Assembly (NCBI GenBank): GCA_936450465.1
Contig: OW388305.1
Location: 38,387,187 to 38,451,186 of the forward strand
Length of the DNA: 64,000 nucleotides
From: Gibbula magus
Lineage: Eukaryota; Mollusca; Gastropoda; Trochida; Trochidae
Direction of reading: 5' to 3'
The position numbers and the translations under genes were made by a program. Shown here piece after piece: positions 23,343 to 34,887 of the stretch. The notes under the pieces were generated by a model that did not search any database, was not told the DNA's origin, and saw nothing but the letters and a program-made list of their open reading frames with translations. Each line of letters begins with the position of its first letter. Position 1 is the stretch's first letter.

Positions 23343-23410
23343 GTCCGCATAGCCGAGCGGTCTAAGGCGCCAGTTTAGAGAGCGAATGGTGCCAGGTTCG
23401 AATCCAGCTA
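23343..23410 (+). repeat. tRNA-Leu-like sequence, probable SINE head or tRNA pseudogene
   Basis: TAGCCGAGCGGTCTAAGGC is an excellent A box of the class II (Leu) type, and GGTTCGAATCC (23395-23405) is a perfect B box. A CGCCAGTTTAGA segment resembles the anticodon arm of a TAG-type Leu tRNA. The long variable arm and a pairing acceptor stem are missing, so this is not a functional tRNA. It could be a tRNA-derived SINE promoter whose body follows downstream. Confidence 0.7.
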
Positions 23411-24417
23411 TTTCAACTTGGAAATTTTTAACTGTGTATAATTTTCGATAATAATTGCTGCTTGTTGGCTATTGCGTTGCAAGTCTGAAAAATTATTCTA
23501 AGTGCATTTCCAGGTCTTACTTTCAAAAAAACCTTAGGTTCAGGTCTTACTTTCATAAGTAAAACCTCATACCGGGTTATTCTCGGAAGTAAGACCTCAT
23601 TAGAGGTTATTCCAAGAAAAGAAGATACCTACAAAACAACAGACAGAATCCGACCTAGGTTTATAAGCTCAAATGAGTCCGATGTAATGGACATAGAGGT
23701 AAAAATCTGTCAATCTTGAGAAAAAATGCATTACACGGGGTCTTTAACGTATTGTTTATCTACTCCATGACATTCATTTACGTAATGAGGGTGTGGTCGT
23801 TCGTTGTTTTTCTAATTATGAAAATGATATTTATATTTAAAGATTATTCTCTTTCAGAGGCAGACCTCAATTGAGTTACATCACTCATCATGATAACGAT
23901 GCTTATATTCACAAATGAATCTTTATTTCTGACATCGATGCAGAAAGTAAAAATCACAAAAGATCGAAATTTAATCCAAACATAAATAAATCACAGACTA
24001 ATTACGTTTTGAACGTGGCGGAAATTAACTTGCTTTAATTTGCTACGAACTGTACCTTTACGTATAATTAATCAATGTTTCTCAAACAAAAACGAAACAA
24101 GATTCGTTGTAATTACAAGCTGAAAGTGATTATTTACGATTTTATTTTGTTGACTCTCATCATATTCTGTATACATATACGTCACATGTGTGCGAATCAA
24201 ATAGATGCATAAAGGAATGGCGTTACATGAACTTAAGATGATAATACCCAATAACATCCATCAAATCAGGAATAAGGGAGAACTATGGATTTACAACGTC
24301 TTTGTTGTAGTAGTAGTGAGTAGTGGAAATAGATGACAACATCGTCATCAAGCCTATGATGAGCTCTAAAGCCACAGAACTCGTTTATCTTTTATCTGAC
24401 CATCTTCGAAATACCCC
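23411..24417. other. No gene seen; short AGGTCTTACTTTC repeats at 23.5-23.6 kb
   Basis: AGGTCTTACTTTCA appears twice near 23512 and 23540 and in inverted form (GTAAGACCTCAT) near 23590. The rest is AT-rich unique DNA. Confidence 0.5.
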
Positions 24418-24421
24418 TTAA

Positions 24422-24764
24422 AGGGGCAGTAGCACGTTTTTTGCGAATTTTATTTTTTCAAATTTCCCATTTATAATGTTAGCTTATGTCATTTATATGT
24501 ACTGTAGAGGGTATAACATCTTATTACACAAACCATTTATTCGTAGTGGCAATAATGGTGTTGCGTATAACGCAAAAATTGCATGGCGGCCATTTTATTG
24601 TGAACAAATTTTATTATGTTGAATGACAAAAACGATTCCCATGGCTTTACGGAACCACGAACACTCATTTTAAACTTGATTTTCCTAAGAGAGAAGGGTG
24701 TTTTACTATTGGTGACATTATTTCATACATTTCATCCACTTATTTCAGCGAAATACGTGCTTGC
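24422..24764 (-). mobile_element. TTAA MITE family A, copy 4 (reverse, 3' end decayed)
   Basis: TTAA at 24418-24421 precedes AGGGGCAGTAGCACGTTTTT. The interior is the reverse complement of copies 1-3 (TTGCATGGCGGCCATTTTAT, then CGATTCCCATGGCTTTACGG). The other TIR stops at ACGTGCTTGC and its TTAA is lost. Confidence 0.88.
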
Positions 24765-24769
24765 ATCAT

Positions 24770-25520
24770 TTTTGTCAGCCTGTAAAGACCAGAAACATTT
24801 TTCTATTTGTTAGGCCTAACACGATGATGAACATCATCTTGGGCAAGCTAAAGAGAGTTGTTATTACCACGGTGTCTCATTACTAGTTGCTATATAAGCT
24901 TATTTAAGGATAGTTATTCACGTCGTAAATCTACAAGACGAGACGCATCATAAACATACATCTATCGTAAGTAATAAAGAGACTCTCATGATAATTCAAC
25001 ATTGTGGAAACGAAATTCGAGGTGACATTCCTGTTTACAATACAATAAAATACAATACAATATAGTTTAATTAACTCTCACCATTTGTATAACACGGGTA
25101 AAATGCAGCGGTTAAAATGCGAAATGTAAAAGAACAAATGCTACCAAAAAAGGTTATGAGACTATATGTTACAAAGTGTAAGTTTACATGAATATATTAT
25201 TAAATCATAACCATCACACAATCCAGTTGAATCATATTACAGGATGACTTTTGATATAGTTTGATAAAGCTTTGTGCACATACTTTTATTTCCAAAGTTG
25301 AGGTCCTTAAATCAGGGCTATTTAAATTGTTTATGTTGTAGAAATATAATTTGCTAAATAATATCTATGAATTTTGTTCTTAGCCTTTTGATACAACGTT
25401 TATCATTACCAAATCGTTGACCAGAGTTAGAATCGGAAGAGCGGCTCTCTTGTCGGTTATGAAACACGATTCAAGTATGTTTATCCAGCTGACTTCAATG
25501 ACATTTAGAAGTTGGTTAGA
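24770..25520. other. No gene seen
   Basis: AT-rich unique DNA. Confidence 0.4.
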
Positions 25521-25521
25521 T

Positions 25522-25670
25522 GAAAGAGAACGAGTTCTATGGATATACAACTATACAAGCAAATTATCATTTGCTCAATAACGGTGTTAGCATCGACACC
25601 GAAACGTCGCACTCCTGCAATAAAGAAGTTGTATATCCATAGAACTCGTTCTCCTTCGTTTATACAGCTG
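25522..25670. mobile_element. Foldback element with GGATATACAAC arms
   Basis: GAACGAGTTCTATGGATATA at about 25528 is inverted at about 25630-25652. An internal stem GTGTTAGCATCGACACCG precedes AAACGTCG. It has the same layout and several of the same words (ATGGATA, ACGTTTCG, AATAAAGAAGTTGT) as the perfect hairpin at 26.4 kb. Confidence 0.75.
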
Positions 25671-26346
25671 TTGGATAATATTCAGTACACTTTTCAGGGC
25701 AAATCAATATCGTATTTTCTGTGATACAAATAGCATCGATATCAATCGTTGATATTTAACTTGCCTATCAATTTCCTTCGACACGTTTTACCGTTCCATT
25801 AGCATGCCCAACATCAGCCCTATTTTCTATATTTTGATCTTTGTTAATAATGCTTGTGTAAAGTAGTTTAACCCTTACATTGCTGATAATTTACAGGAAT
25901 GAAACAAAAAGAAAACTCGCAACAGAAAAATCACATCTATACTATTTAAGCTAGTTGAAGCCTTCACCTCTTATATAAGAGATTGTAATCGCCCTAAATA
26001 AAGCACACGTATAGAAGCGTGTTATCAAATGAGATTTTAAAAGAAAACAGTATCTCCTAATTAGGACTTAGTATTTTTGTAAGTCGTCCATTTATGCTTC
26101 GATCTTTTTTCTTAAAAAGGTTGTTATTCCTATAATTGTTTATAGTTATTACCGGCAACATTGTATGGGCAATAACACAGTACAAAATATGGTATATTTT
26201 ACATCAAGCAGTTGATAAACATAAACATGCAATTACAACAAAGTCATCAGGTTAAAGTTGAAGTACTGAATATTAGGAAAAGCGGTAACTACTTATCAGA
26301 AAATTTATTTCTTTTTGTGGTACATGTACATGCACATTACATATAC
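25671..26346. other. No gene seen
   Basis: AT-rich unique DNA. Confidence 0.4.
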
Positions 26347-26360
26347 AAATTAGTCGACGA

Positions 26361-26537
26361 AGAATGAAGAACAATTTTATGGATACACAACTTCTTTATT
26401 CTGTATAGGCGACGTTTCGACATAGATACTAATGTCGTTGTCAAGCAGGTGTATTGACAACGACATTAGTATCTATGTCGAAACGTCGCCTATACAGAAT
26501 AAAGAAGTTGTGTATCCATAAAATTGTTCTTCATTCT
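26361..26537. mobile_element. Perfect 84-bp-arm hairpin element
   Basis: 26361-26444 and 26454-26537 are exact reverse complements by hand check, separated by 9 bases. AAATTAGTCGAC occurs at 26347-26358 and again at 26571-26582, outside the hairpin, and might be a target duplication of a slightly larger insert. No mismatch in 84 bases implies a recent origin or gene conversion between the arms. Confidence 0.92.
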
Positions 26538-26741
26538 TCATCATCTCAACTTCTAGAATGCCCATCAAAGAAATTAGTCGACAACGAAAAGCATACAAAC
26601 ACTTTGGCAGAAGCTGGTAACATAGATGAGTATAACAATTTACTCATCATCATTAGTTCTAATCAAGCTTCAGATTCGATCGATTTTGAGAGTTTTCAGT
26701 TTAAGTGGAACAAAGGAAAATCAACATGAATTTGTTTAACA

Positions 26742-27266
26742 TTAATCTTTAAATAGCAAATGACAGGCTGACCAGAATGTCATGAATTTAGCATAGTTGC
26801 AAGTTGAGTATGCGTTATATTTGTCAATATAGTAAGCTTTCTTGATGTCATTCTTGATGTAGGTCATGTTTGGTTTCAGTCCAGTTTGCTTTGTTTTGAA
26901 TAATGTATACTTACAGTATTCAGGCTATCCAAGGCAAATGAGAAAAGGTGACTTATGGTCTCTATTTCGTCCTCACAGAAGCTACATTTATTGTCATCTT
27001 TGATTTTCATTTTATGCAGGAGATCATCTGTCGGGAGTATTTTATGTAGAATAGAATGTTGAAACCATTTTGTTTTTTTTAAAACTTAGATTGGACATAA
27101 AAGGCAATTGGTTTATATGTTTCCAATTAGTTTCGTCGATTGGACATTGTACATTTTTGGGGAAAACTTCCCCCTCAGGTTTTTTTAACTGCAATCCCAA
27201 GGGTCGTGTATAATCCTTGGTCATAAATACTTTATATTCGTAAATGTCTGAATAAAAACCGCACAC
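26742..27266 (-). pseudogene. LINE 3' end: C-terminal zinc-finger-like region of a reverse transcriptase protein
   Basis: Read on the minus strand the segment gives KWFQHSILHKILPTDDLLHK, then MKIKDDNKCSFCEDEIETIS and HLFSFA. This is the typical C-terminal module of non-LTR polyproteins: a short helical block, then C-x2-C and E-T-x2-H-L-F. After an indel near 26890 it continues KPNMTYIKNDIKKAYYIDKY and AYSTCNYAKFMTFW, and stops at 26742-26744. Upstream, 27042-27266 is open (ending FMSNLSFKKNKMV) and joins the KWFQ frame by a one-base shift in an A run near 27070. The copy is therefore frameshifted at least twice and truncated at its 5' side next to the TTAA element at 27278. Clade not assigned; motif recognition only. 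Confidence 0.85.
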
Positions 27267-27277
27267 ACATTATCTAA

Positions 27278-27751
27278 AAGGTGCATGCATTGAGTTGTTG
27301 GGATAACGCTATAAATGGTGTTATCTTAGCGGGAAGTATTAACAGCTGTCGCCGAAAATTACAATTTTGATTATAGTCGACTCAGTATAGTGGAGGTACA
27401 AAGGTAAAAGTAGTGATTTCTGATCGATAACCGGACAATGCACCGCGATTGACGGGCGTCAATAAGTCAAACGTAATTTTGGAAACTTATTTACAACAGA
27501 CTAAAAGACAAATTTGGGTTGATAATGTTTAATAGCTCATACAATCATTGTGCTAGGTAGTTTTGGTTTAATCTCTGTACGTGTTAATGGTGTCTCTAGA
27601 TTTTAATTGGGAACTAGTACTTATGATGTAATTGGCGATTGGGGATGAATGTGCACGTTGAGTGACATTGTTTGAACTGAGATCATCACGTATGGTATGT
27701 TGGTACGTATTAAAGCCAACTTAAATATCATGAAACACACTGGATGTACCT
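27278..27751 (+). mobile_element. TTAA MITE family C, copy 3 (diverged)
   Basis: The left end AAGGTGCATGCATTG follows a CTAA that looks like a mutated TTAA. The right end CTGGATGTACCT abuts TTAA at 27752-27755. The body tracks copies 1 and 2 (ACCGGACAATGCACCGCG, then GTCAAACGTAATTTTGGAA, then TTGGGTTGATAATGTT) with many substitutions. Confidence 0.85.
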
Positions 27752-27755
27752 TTAA

Positions 27756-28238
27756 AGGGACACTCCGTGTTTTTCATGAAAGTTTTAGATTTGATACATA
27801 CAAAACAAATCAAATGTCCTGGTTTACGCCCAAATAATCTCACTCGACCTGCATATCCCCTAACGCCAAATATTTGACAATAACGTGTTTTCAATGAAAC
27901 TCGACCAGCGGTTTAATACACGATGAGAAGCGAATTCATGCGCCCCATTTACATGTATGCCGGTTACATGTGCCATTGAACAGTACCAACCAATATCTGT
28001 CACTTTGTTTGCTACATATAAGTTTTCAACATTACTTTTGAACAATTGACGCGCGACAGCCGCGGAACATTGTCCGGTTTTCGATCATAATCAAGACTAA
28101 ACATCTTAATAATGTAACTATACTGAACAAATTGGCTCTAAAAGGGTGATATTCGACAACAGACATTACTTCTTGATAAAATAACACCTTTGGTAACTTT
28201 GACCTATGTAACTACAATAACATATACGGAGTGTCCCT
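27756..28238 (-). mobile_element. TTAA MITE family D (483 bp), abutting family C copy
   Basis: AGGGACACTCCGTGTTTTTC at the left and ATACGGAGTGTCCCT at the right, between TTAA at 27752-27755 and 28239-28242. On the reverse strand its interior aligns end to end with family C (TCGAAAACCGGACAATG, then a TTGGTACTGTTCAATG block where C has TTGATAATGTTCAATA). C and D are thus sister families with different TIRs. Confidence 0.9.
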
Positions 28239-28242
28239 TTAA

Positions 28243-29554
28243 ATAATCGTTGAAACTGACAGTAGATACATGTATGAACAATTCATTTTGATATTTTCCT
28301 GGTCTTCGTGACATAGCCTTTTCACACAGTCCGCTTTTCTAGCTTCTGTTATATATCAAACTGAAATGTATACGTTAAACTAAAATGTCATGTCAGTTTG
28401 ACACGTGTGTCATATAAATCGGGTTGAAATGGTTATTGTATATGATTACTGACCTTACAAAACGAAATAAAGTTATGAAAAACGAATACGGTACGCTGTC
28501 AAATGTGTCTGAACAAACTTAAAGTTCAATAACGACTGACATTATCACAATGATTAACCCTTTGTAATCAATTATATTTCTTATGAAATCTTAGCGAAAT
28601 TTTACTTGATTGAAACATATTTTATTCATTCATCAAAATGAGTGGGTTTATTCAATTTAGAAAAGCCCATCATGTTTATTTTCACATGCATTGTAATAAA
28701 TCATATCATATAAAATTATTAATTATGAGTATCAAGAATGGCGATAGTTTTTCGTTTCCTAATTACATCCATAACTCTTATTTACGAGGTGTCTATTAAT
28801 GAAATATCTCTTTTTGCTCTTAAATCAACGGTAGCAATCTGATTCGTAGCAGGTCCATTATAGCAAGGTATAAACTACCATCACTGTAATTATTACATAG
28901 TCTCTATGCCTACATATTCCTTTGAACATTTCCAATTTTAGACATTCTATTTTATTCCCAGATAAATTCATTTAACACGCAAACGCATGGAGACCAATGT
29001 ATTTGTCTTTTATTTGATTCTGTTTAATTTGAATATATAACACGAGATTGAATAAAAGTTTTACGTATGTTTTATGTCCTTTCACTACATACACATCTGC
29101 GAACTAGTTTTTCTGTCTCTGAGTCTAGAAAACTGAATTAACTTGGGTTAACCTCTGGAAACAGAAAATGGCATGCGTATAATGTATGCAAGTATTATGG
29201 TTGATTTTTAAAAAAAGGATAGAATTGTCTGTCCTGTCCAAATAAAAAATAATCAGTGTTTTTAAAAAAACATTTTGTTCCAGAAAATATATTTAGAAGT
29301 ACGTATCAGTTAATGTGGTTAATGAATAGTTCTTTTTTATATTTTACAAAACAACAAAATTTGCAGAACTCCATCCGGGGGACCTTATATCCTAGTATAT
29401 CAATCAGCACTGATCATGAATGCTCAAACTGCATTTAATGTGTTTCCTACATAAATATTCAAAATTATTCACATTGTAACATGAGTGTCCGGAAATCGTG
29501 TATCCTGAAAGTAACAATGTACCCTGCACTGATTTCCCTCTGGAACTGGATTGT
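28243..29554. other. 1.3 kb with no supported gene
   Basis: AT-rich unique DNA. Confidence 0.45.
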
Positions 29555-29589
29555 GATTCTGTTTTCCGTGTCCAGTGGAGCTATTACCT

Positions 29590-29809
29590 GGGCCATGTTC
29601 AAGAGAGGTTTCAAAGTAATCGCTCAATGAGCGATTACTTATAAACCTCTCTTGAACGCGATTGCTCAATGTAGCGCTACGGAGCAAGGCGAGCAAACTT
29701 AGAGGAATTTCACCGTATGGTTCAAGAGAGAATGAACGCTACTTGAGCGCTACATTGAGCAATCAATGAGCGATTATAAGCGCTCGATGTTATGGAACGG
29801 AGCCCTGGG
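29590..29809. mobile_element. GCTCAATGTAGCGCTACG element, copy 1
   Basis: From about 29628 the sequence (AGCGATTACTT, CTTGAACGCGATTGCTCAAT, GTAGCGCTACG, AGCGATTATAAGCGCTCG, GGAGCCCTGGG) matches 42698-42880. It is full of inverted GAGCGATT/AATCGCTC words. A separate hairpin, TTCAAGAGAGGTTT against AAACCTCTCTTGAA, occupies 29590-29655. Confidence 0.75.
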
Positions 29810-29859
29810 CATGTCAGAAGATGAAACACACATTTTACAGTCATATATTACCAACGAGT

Positions 29860-30165
29860 AGTATGACGTGATATGGGCTTGAGGCTATTTCAAGAGTGTT
29901 TCACTTATACCACGACTGCTAGTATTATTGCAAGGAGAAAGCCCGCAACACCATGTGGCTATGTATTGCGGTGAAACCTGAGAGCAACGACTGGAACTAG
30001 AGAACCATGGTGGTACTGCACTGAAATTCAGTGTAGCCTTGCACCCAAACCTTACTGCAGGTAGAACAGTTTCACAACAGTTGTCGCGTACCTGGAGGGA
30101 TTCGAACCACGAACCAACGAGTAGACATCAACATCGTGTGTTAACCGTTATTGTCCATAGTGTTA
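29860..30165 (-). repeat. tRNA-derived SINE
   Basis: On the minus strand GGACAATAACGGTTAACACA (A-box region, about 30134-30153) is followed by CGTGGTTCGAATCCC with a perfect B box (30099-30109), the arrangement of a tRNA-derived pol III promoter. The sequence downstream in the same sense (CAGGTACGCGACAAC to GAAACACTCTTGAAATAGCC) would be the SINE body. The 3' limit is an estimate and I could not name the family. Confidence 0.68.
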
Positions 30166-30585
30166 CCTATGTGTTTCTACTCTTTCATAGCAAATAAATC
30201 TCCCTTTAAAAATAATTTCAAAGGGATATGTTGCGCAGACATTAAGAGGCGGAATAAAGACGATATAATTTATTTTTGAGAAACTAATGAAGTTAATGAA
30301 TTAATTAATGTTGAAAAAAAATTGATTTATTTATAATCACTTTAAGAGTTAAAATGATTTATGGACGGTTGTTGTTCAAGATATGTGTAGCTTTAAACGA
30401 ATAAAATTTGTAGTAACAGTTTGGACGAAAATAGTAACGGTGTGTATATATTAAAAATGCATTTTTAATTGTAAGATTATTTTGTAAGGTGTGATAGTAC
30501 ATTTTGGGATACTTATATATATATATATATATATAATTTGAATAATAAAAACGCTCAACTTTTGTCAGGTAAATTCTTATTTGAG
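30166..30585. other. No gene seen; short (AT)n at 30514-30535
   Basis: AT-rich, with an 11-unit AT dinucleotide run. Confidence 0.5.
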
Positions 30586-30589
30586 TTAA

Positions 30590-30880
30590 AGGCACGTTTT
30601 TCTTACTGAAATAAAGTGATATCACGAAAAGTTGAATAAGTGTTACAAATGGCTAAATGATACTCCCGAATCAATAAAAAGAGTTCTAAAACGAGTCCAT
30701 TCCCCTTGAGCGGCCATTTAAATGTGTTCACATTAAAATAGCCGCTCGACGGTAATTCAAGTGATCTCACTGATTTAGCGAGTAGAGTTTTAAATATGAT
30801 ACAATGATGGAAGGAAGTAGTGAGAGTTATTCCCCTTGATGCTATTGGGTTGATACTATTAACCATCAACTTGTATTACA
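30590..30880 (+). mobile_element. TTAA MITE family B, copy 1 (3' truncated)
   Basis: TTAA at 30586-30589 precedes AGGCACGTTTTTCTTACTGA. The interior (AATAAAGTGATAT, ATACTCCCGAATCAATAA, GAGCGGCCATTTAAATGTG) matches the element at 38.5 kb. No right TIR is visible. Confidence 0.75.
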
Positions 30881-32211
30881 TAATTATAAGGAATGGGCGT
30901 CTGTTGACACAATATGCTACACAATGTTTTTGAAATCAATCTACAGTTGCATACCGAAATTTTACATGTGTATCCTAGGGCAAATATCATGTTAATTGAT
31001 TTTCATTGTACCGACTATAAATTACATTACATATGTTGAGAATAAAACATCATATATCCATGAGTAAAACAATCATTCTAATAAAAGTATGCTATGGTCG
31101 TCACGGCAGTAGTGCATGAAATTGGCATAATGAAATAGACAGAATGGTCAAATTTGGAAATTAGTTTTCGAATATTTTTTTTTATATAGACTAAATGAGA
31201 ACTAATCCCAAACGCATTGAATGAGTATAATAAGAAATACATCATGTATGATTATCATTTACTGAAAATTTCACAGAAGAAATTAAAAATGTAGTTTTGA
31301 AAAGATTGACCCCTGGTCACTTCAAGAGCTGCCATAATTGTAACTGTTTACTGCATCAAAACAGGTTATGTTATGGAACACTAAACTGTCTCCTCATTAT
31401 GCAAAAATGCAAAGTGATCGGTCTTGTTTAGGTTTTGATAAGATACTTCAAAGAGCAAATTAAAATAAAATCACATGATATTTGCACTAACACACACAAG
31501 TAAGTGAACACATTTTCGGTACGCTGCTGTGTGGAAACAGTTTGGATAAATGTAGAGCTTTGAAATGTTCTTCAGAATTTTGATATTGCAGATCGTCTCT
31601 CTAAATATATAGAATCTGTGTCAAATCTAATATCTACATCTACAGAAATTCAATCGTAGGAATGCCTTTCATGACAATTCATCAGAATTTTTATCTCTAA
31701 CCATAATAGCTGCGTTGTTGTTTTTTTTGCAATTTTGGTATTTGTATAGACTTCCACCTTTATACTGCAAAAATAATAATAATAAATAATACGATGATGT
31801 AATTTGACGACACAAGATGAATGAAGATCTGGATCTACAGAAAAGAACCAGTTATTCAGAAAAAAACATATAGACGAAGATATATAACCTACCCAGGAGG
31901 CAACTAACATGGACAAATAACAAATGCATTGTAGATACCTTTTTGTAGGGAAAGCCTTTCTGGAGGATGCCCCGTGTTTATGTACATTGTATTTTCAAAT
32001 TTTTATATTTAAAGACTTGTGGTTACATCAAATCGTTCTCCTATGTATACTATTTTAATATAACACAAACATTAAACTCACGATTTCTTATGATCATGCC
32101 TGGTTTTGAATAGACCCTCACCCGTTCCCCTCTGCCGAGGGCTTTCTTTTTAAAACAAATCCTCTGAGTCAGTTTTGATTCTTCACTTTTAAAACATACC
32201 GGGGATATATC
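30881..32211. other. 1.3 kb with no supported gene
   Basis: AT-rich unique DNA. Confidence 0.45.
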
Positions 32212-32215
32212 TTAA

Positions 32216-32571
32216 AGGGGCAGTAGCACGTTGTTTTACATAATTTATTTTGTCGAATATCTTATTTATAATGATGGTTTATGTCATTTATATTTTCTTT
32301 AGAGGGTAAAACGTCTTATTACACAAACCAATTATCAGTAGTGGTAATAACGGTTTTGCGTATAAAGCAAACATTGCATGGCGGCCATTTTAATGTGAAG
32401 ACATTTTATTATTTCGAATTACAAAAACGATTCCCATGGCTTTACCGAACTATGTAGATTACTTTTTTAACTTGATTTTCCGAAGAGAGAAGACTGTTTT
32501 ACTATTAGTGACATTATTTTGCAAAAACATTTCATCAACTTATTTGAGCGACAAAACGTGTTACTGTCCCT
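32216..32571 (-). mobile_element. TTAA MITE family A, copy 5 (reverse)
   Basis: TTAA at 32212-32215 and 32572-32575 bracket a 356-bp element with ends AGGGGCAGTAGCACG and CGTGTTACTGTCCCT. The interior is the reverse complement of copies 1-3. Confidence 0.92.
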
Positions 32572-32575
32572 TTAA

Positions 32576-33440
32576 TGTTTGATTTAACGTACTGCTCATG
32601 CTTGACGGATTATATCCCCTTGTTGTATTCACACCATCGATAAACCATTTTAACATGATAAAACAATTACTGAAAAAAGCAATCGTTACCTACCTTCCTC
32701 GTCCAATGATAAGCAGTATCACCAATATGGAAACAACACAGAACAGTTCAGTGGTAGTTCACACATACAACCAATGGATCTATCTTGAGTTTTACTCATT
32801 GGTACTTGAGCAAAACATGTCCTTTAAAACATGTCCGCATGTCCGCGTTCCATCAGCCAGCTAACAATATAAATATGAAGTCTTGCACTAACACATAACA
32901 CATGCTAGCTTTCTTGAGGGTTGTTGATAGTGCTTCAAGTATAATGACACTTCACAAATTTGAATAGTTGTAATGATAATCCAGCGCTCGCATCACAACA
33001 TTGCGTCATGCTGTCCTTTGAGCTCCGCGTATATGATCACAACTTAGCTTTGTAAGTACATTATAGTCCTTTCGGGGGTTCTCGTTTGCATAAGGATTAC
33101 GGATTGGTTGAAGAATAGGCCTCTCAGCACAACGGAGCATGAGGAATTATCTCCGGTGCTATGAGTATAACATCTTGAATTATCCTTTGGTCATGGTAAT
33201 CATTTCAATACTAAAATACAGATCACATAACGATAAAACAGGACAAGTTTGTAATAAGTGCTTTACCTAGAACATCACAACATCACTTGAAGTTAAGAAG
33301 TCGTAGACTCTGTTAAAAACTTCACTGGACACACCACTCAATAAAAACGTAATAAACAGTTGCCTTCACAACCATATTTATAGTCCATTAGAAAGTAATA
33401 AACATTTTCACTGCTTTCTTCACATGATGAGGACTTGTCA
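32576..33440. other. No gene seen
   Basis: Unique sequence. The 88-codon frame at 32598-32864 has no recognisable domain. Confidence 0.4.
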
Positions 33441-33446
33441 ATATGT

Positions 33447-33860
33447 CCTCCAGTTCAAAAGAAACACCACTCCGAGGACAGGTTGGTTTATCTGCTTCTT
33501 GACACTACATGTGCATCTACCCTCCAGTTCAGAAGATGCAGCACTACGAGAATTTGTTCCTCTGTCTTCCAGTACAAAAGTCACAACACTACGAGGACAG
33601 ATTGTCTACCATCTGCTCGTTGACGCACACAACATTATAAAGACATGTGCATTTACCCTCTGGTTCTGAAGACACACAACTACGAGGACAGATTGGCCTA
33701 CCATCTGCTCGTTGACACACAATGCATTATAATGAAATCTACCCTCTGATCCAGAAGATGAACACTACGAGATAGTTCACCTATCGTCTAGTTCAAAAGA
33801 CACAACAGTCGGAGGACAGGAAGGTGTATCATCTGCTTTAGGACACACTACGGGAACTGT
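33447..33860. repeat. Degenerate minisatellite (CTACGAGGACAG words)
   Basis: Variants of CCTCTGGTTCAGAAGACACA, ACTACGAGGACAG and TACCATCTGCTCGTTGAC recur four to six times with irregular spacing of about 60-130 bases. Open frames across it (33424-33669) follow the repeat and are not credible genes. Confidence 0.75.
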
Positions 33861-34885
33861 TCATCTCCCCCCGTGATCACAACAGTTAGTCCCAGACCAC
33901 TAAAGCTCCGAAGTACTGCTTAAAGCGGCACACCAGATACTCAGGGATAGCTGAACCAAGTCAGTACGTGTGATAGTGTAAACGCAGCCCTATGAATCGA
34001 TTGGTTGATCGCGACGGAAGCACGAATTATCTCGACTACAGAAGAGAGATCGTGCCAATGAATGGTCTTGAAGGATACAGTGTTTGATTCATCGTGGAGT
34101 ATCTATTTCCTATTTTCGTTGGTTGCACAGCTATGGTGGTATACTATCGTGGCCATTGACTCTGCTAATTTCCCTTTTACATTTAACAGGGATTTTCTTT
34201 TACATTTTTATAGAACAGTATTATAAGAATTTCAAATATTTTATACTCCCGGTCCCTGGGTCCAGAATTTATACCAGTTCAACTTAAACTTATATCAAAC
34301 CGTTTATAAACACATTATGAAATCTAGTTCTTAACGCGTGCTCTCTTTTTCATAATATATGTCAACTTATCCAGACAGAGTATTTTTGAGTTTGCCGTAA
34401 GGTCTGCCATATCAAATTATGTTTGAAATACACTGCACATAACTATGATTTATATATTCACTGTAATGATAACCTGTTGTCTTTATGTTGACATTTTATA
34501 TCATATACCAGTCATAGTTTAACTATGACGCATTCAAAGAAACGCTGAAGGGCAGTTATTCAATTTAGAAATAGTACATCATTGTTGTCAATTCAATATT
34601 AAATAGCATTCACCCGATGCTTGAGAAAAATGAATGTATATTTTAAAATATACTCCATATACAATGGTGACGTGCGCAATCCTTCCAAACGCCAAACAAC
34701 AGTGAAAGAGTAATCTAATTAAAATCATATCTCACGCATCAGATTTCTGAAAGCGGACACGGGGCTCCACGATATTCCGTCAGGTCTTGGATGAGCGACA
34801 ACCAACATTTTTAATGCTTAACCATGGGAACGAATCAAAGATGTGATTTTAGTGAGATGGAGTGAAAGAGCGAATGCCAAAGTTG
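33861..34885. other. No gene seen; first 220 bases somewhat GC-richer
   Basis: 33861-34080 has balanced composition unlike its surroundings but no frame that can be defended. The remainder is AT-rich. Confidence 0.35.
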
Positions 34886-34887
34886 TA

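Noticed and set aside
23343..23410. Functional tRNA-Leu gene
   Set aside because: The A and B boxes are good, but the acceptor stem does not pair and the class II variable arm is missing.
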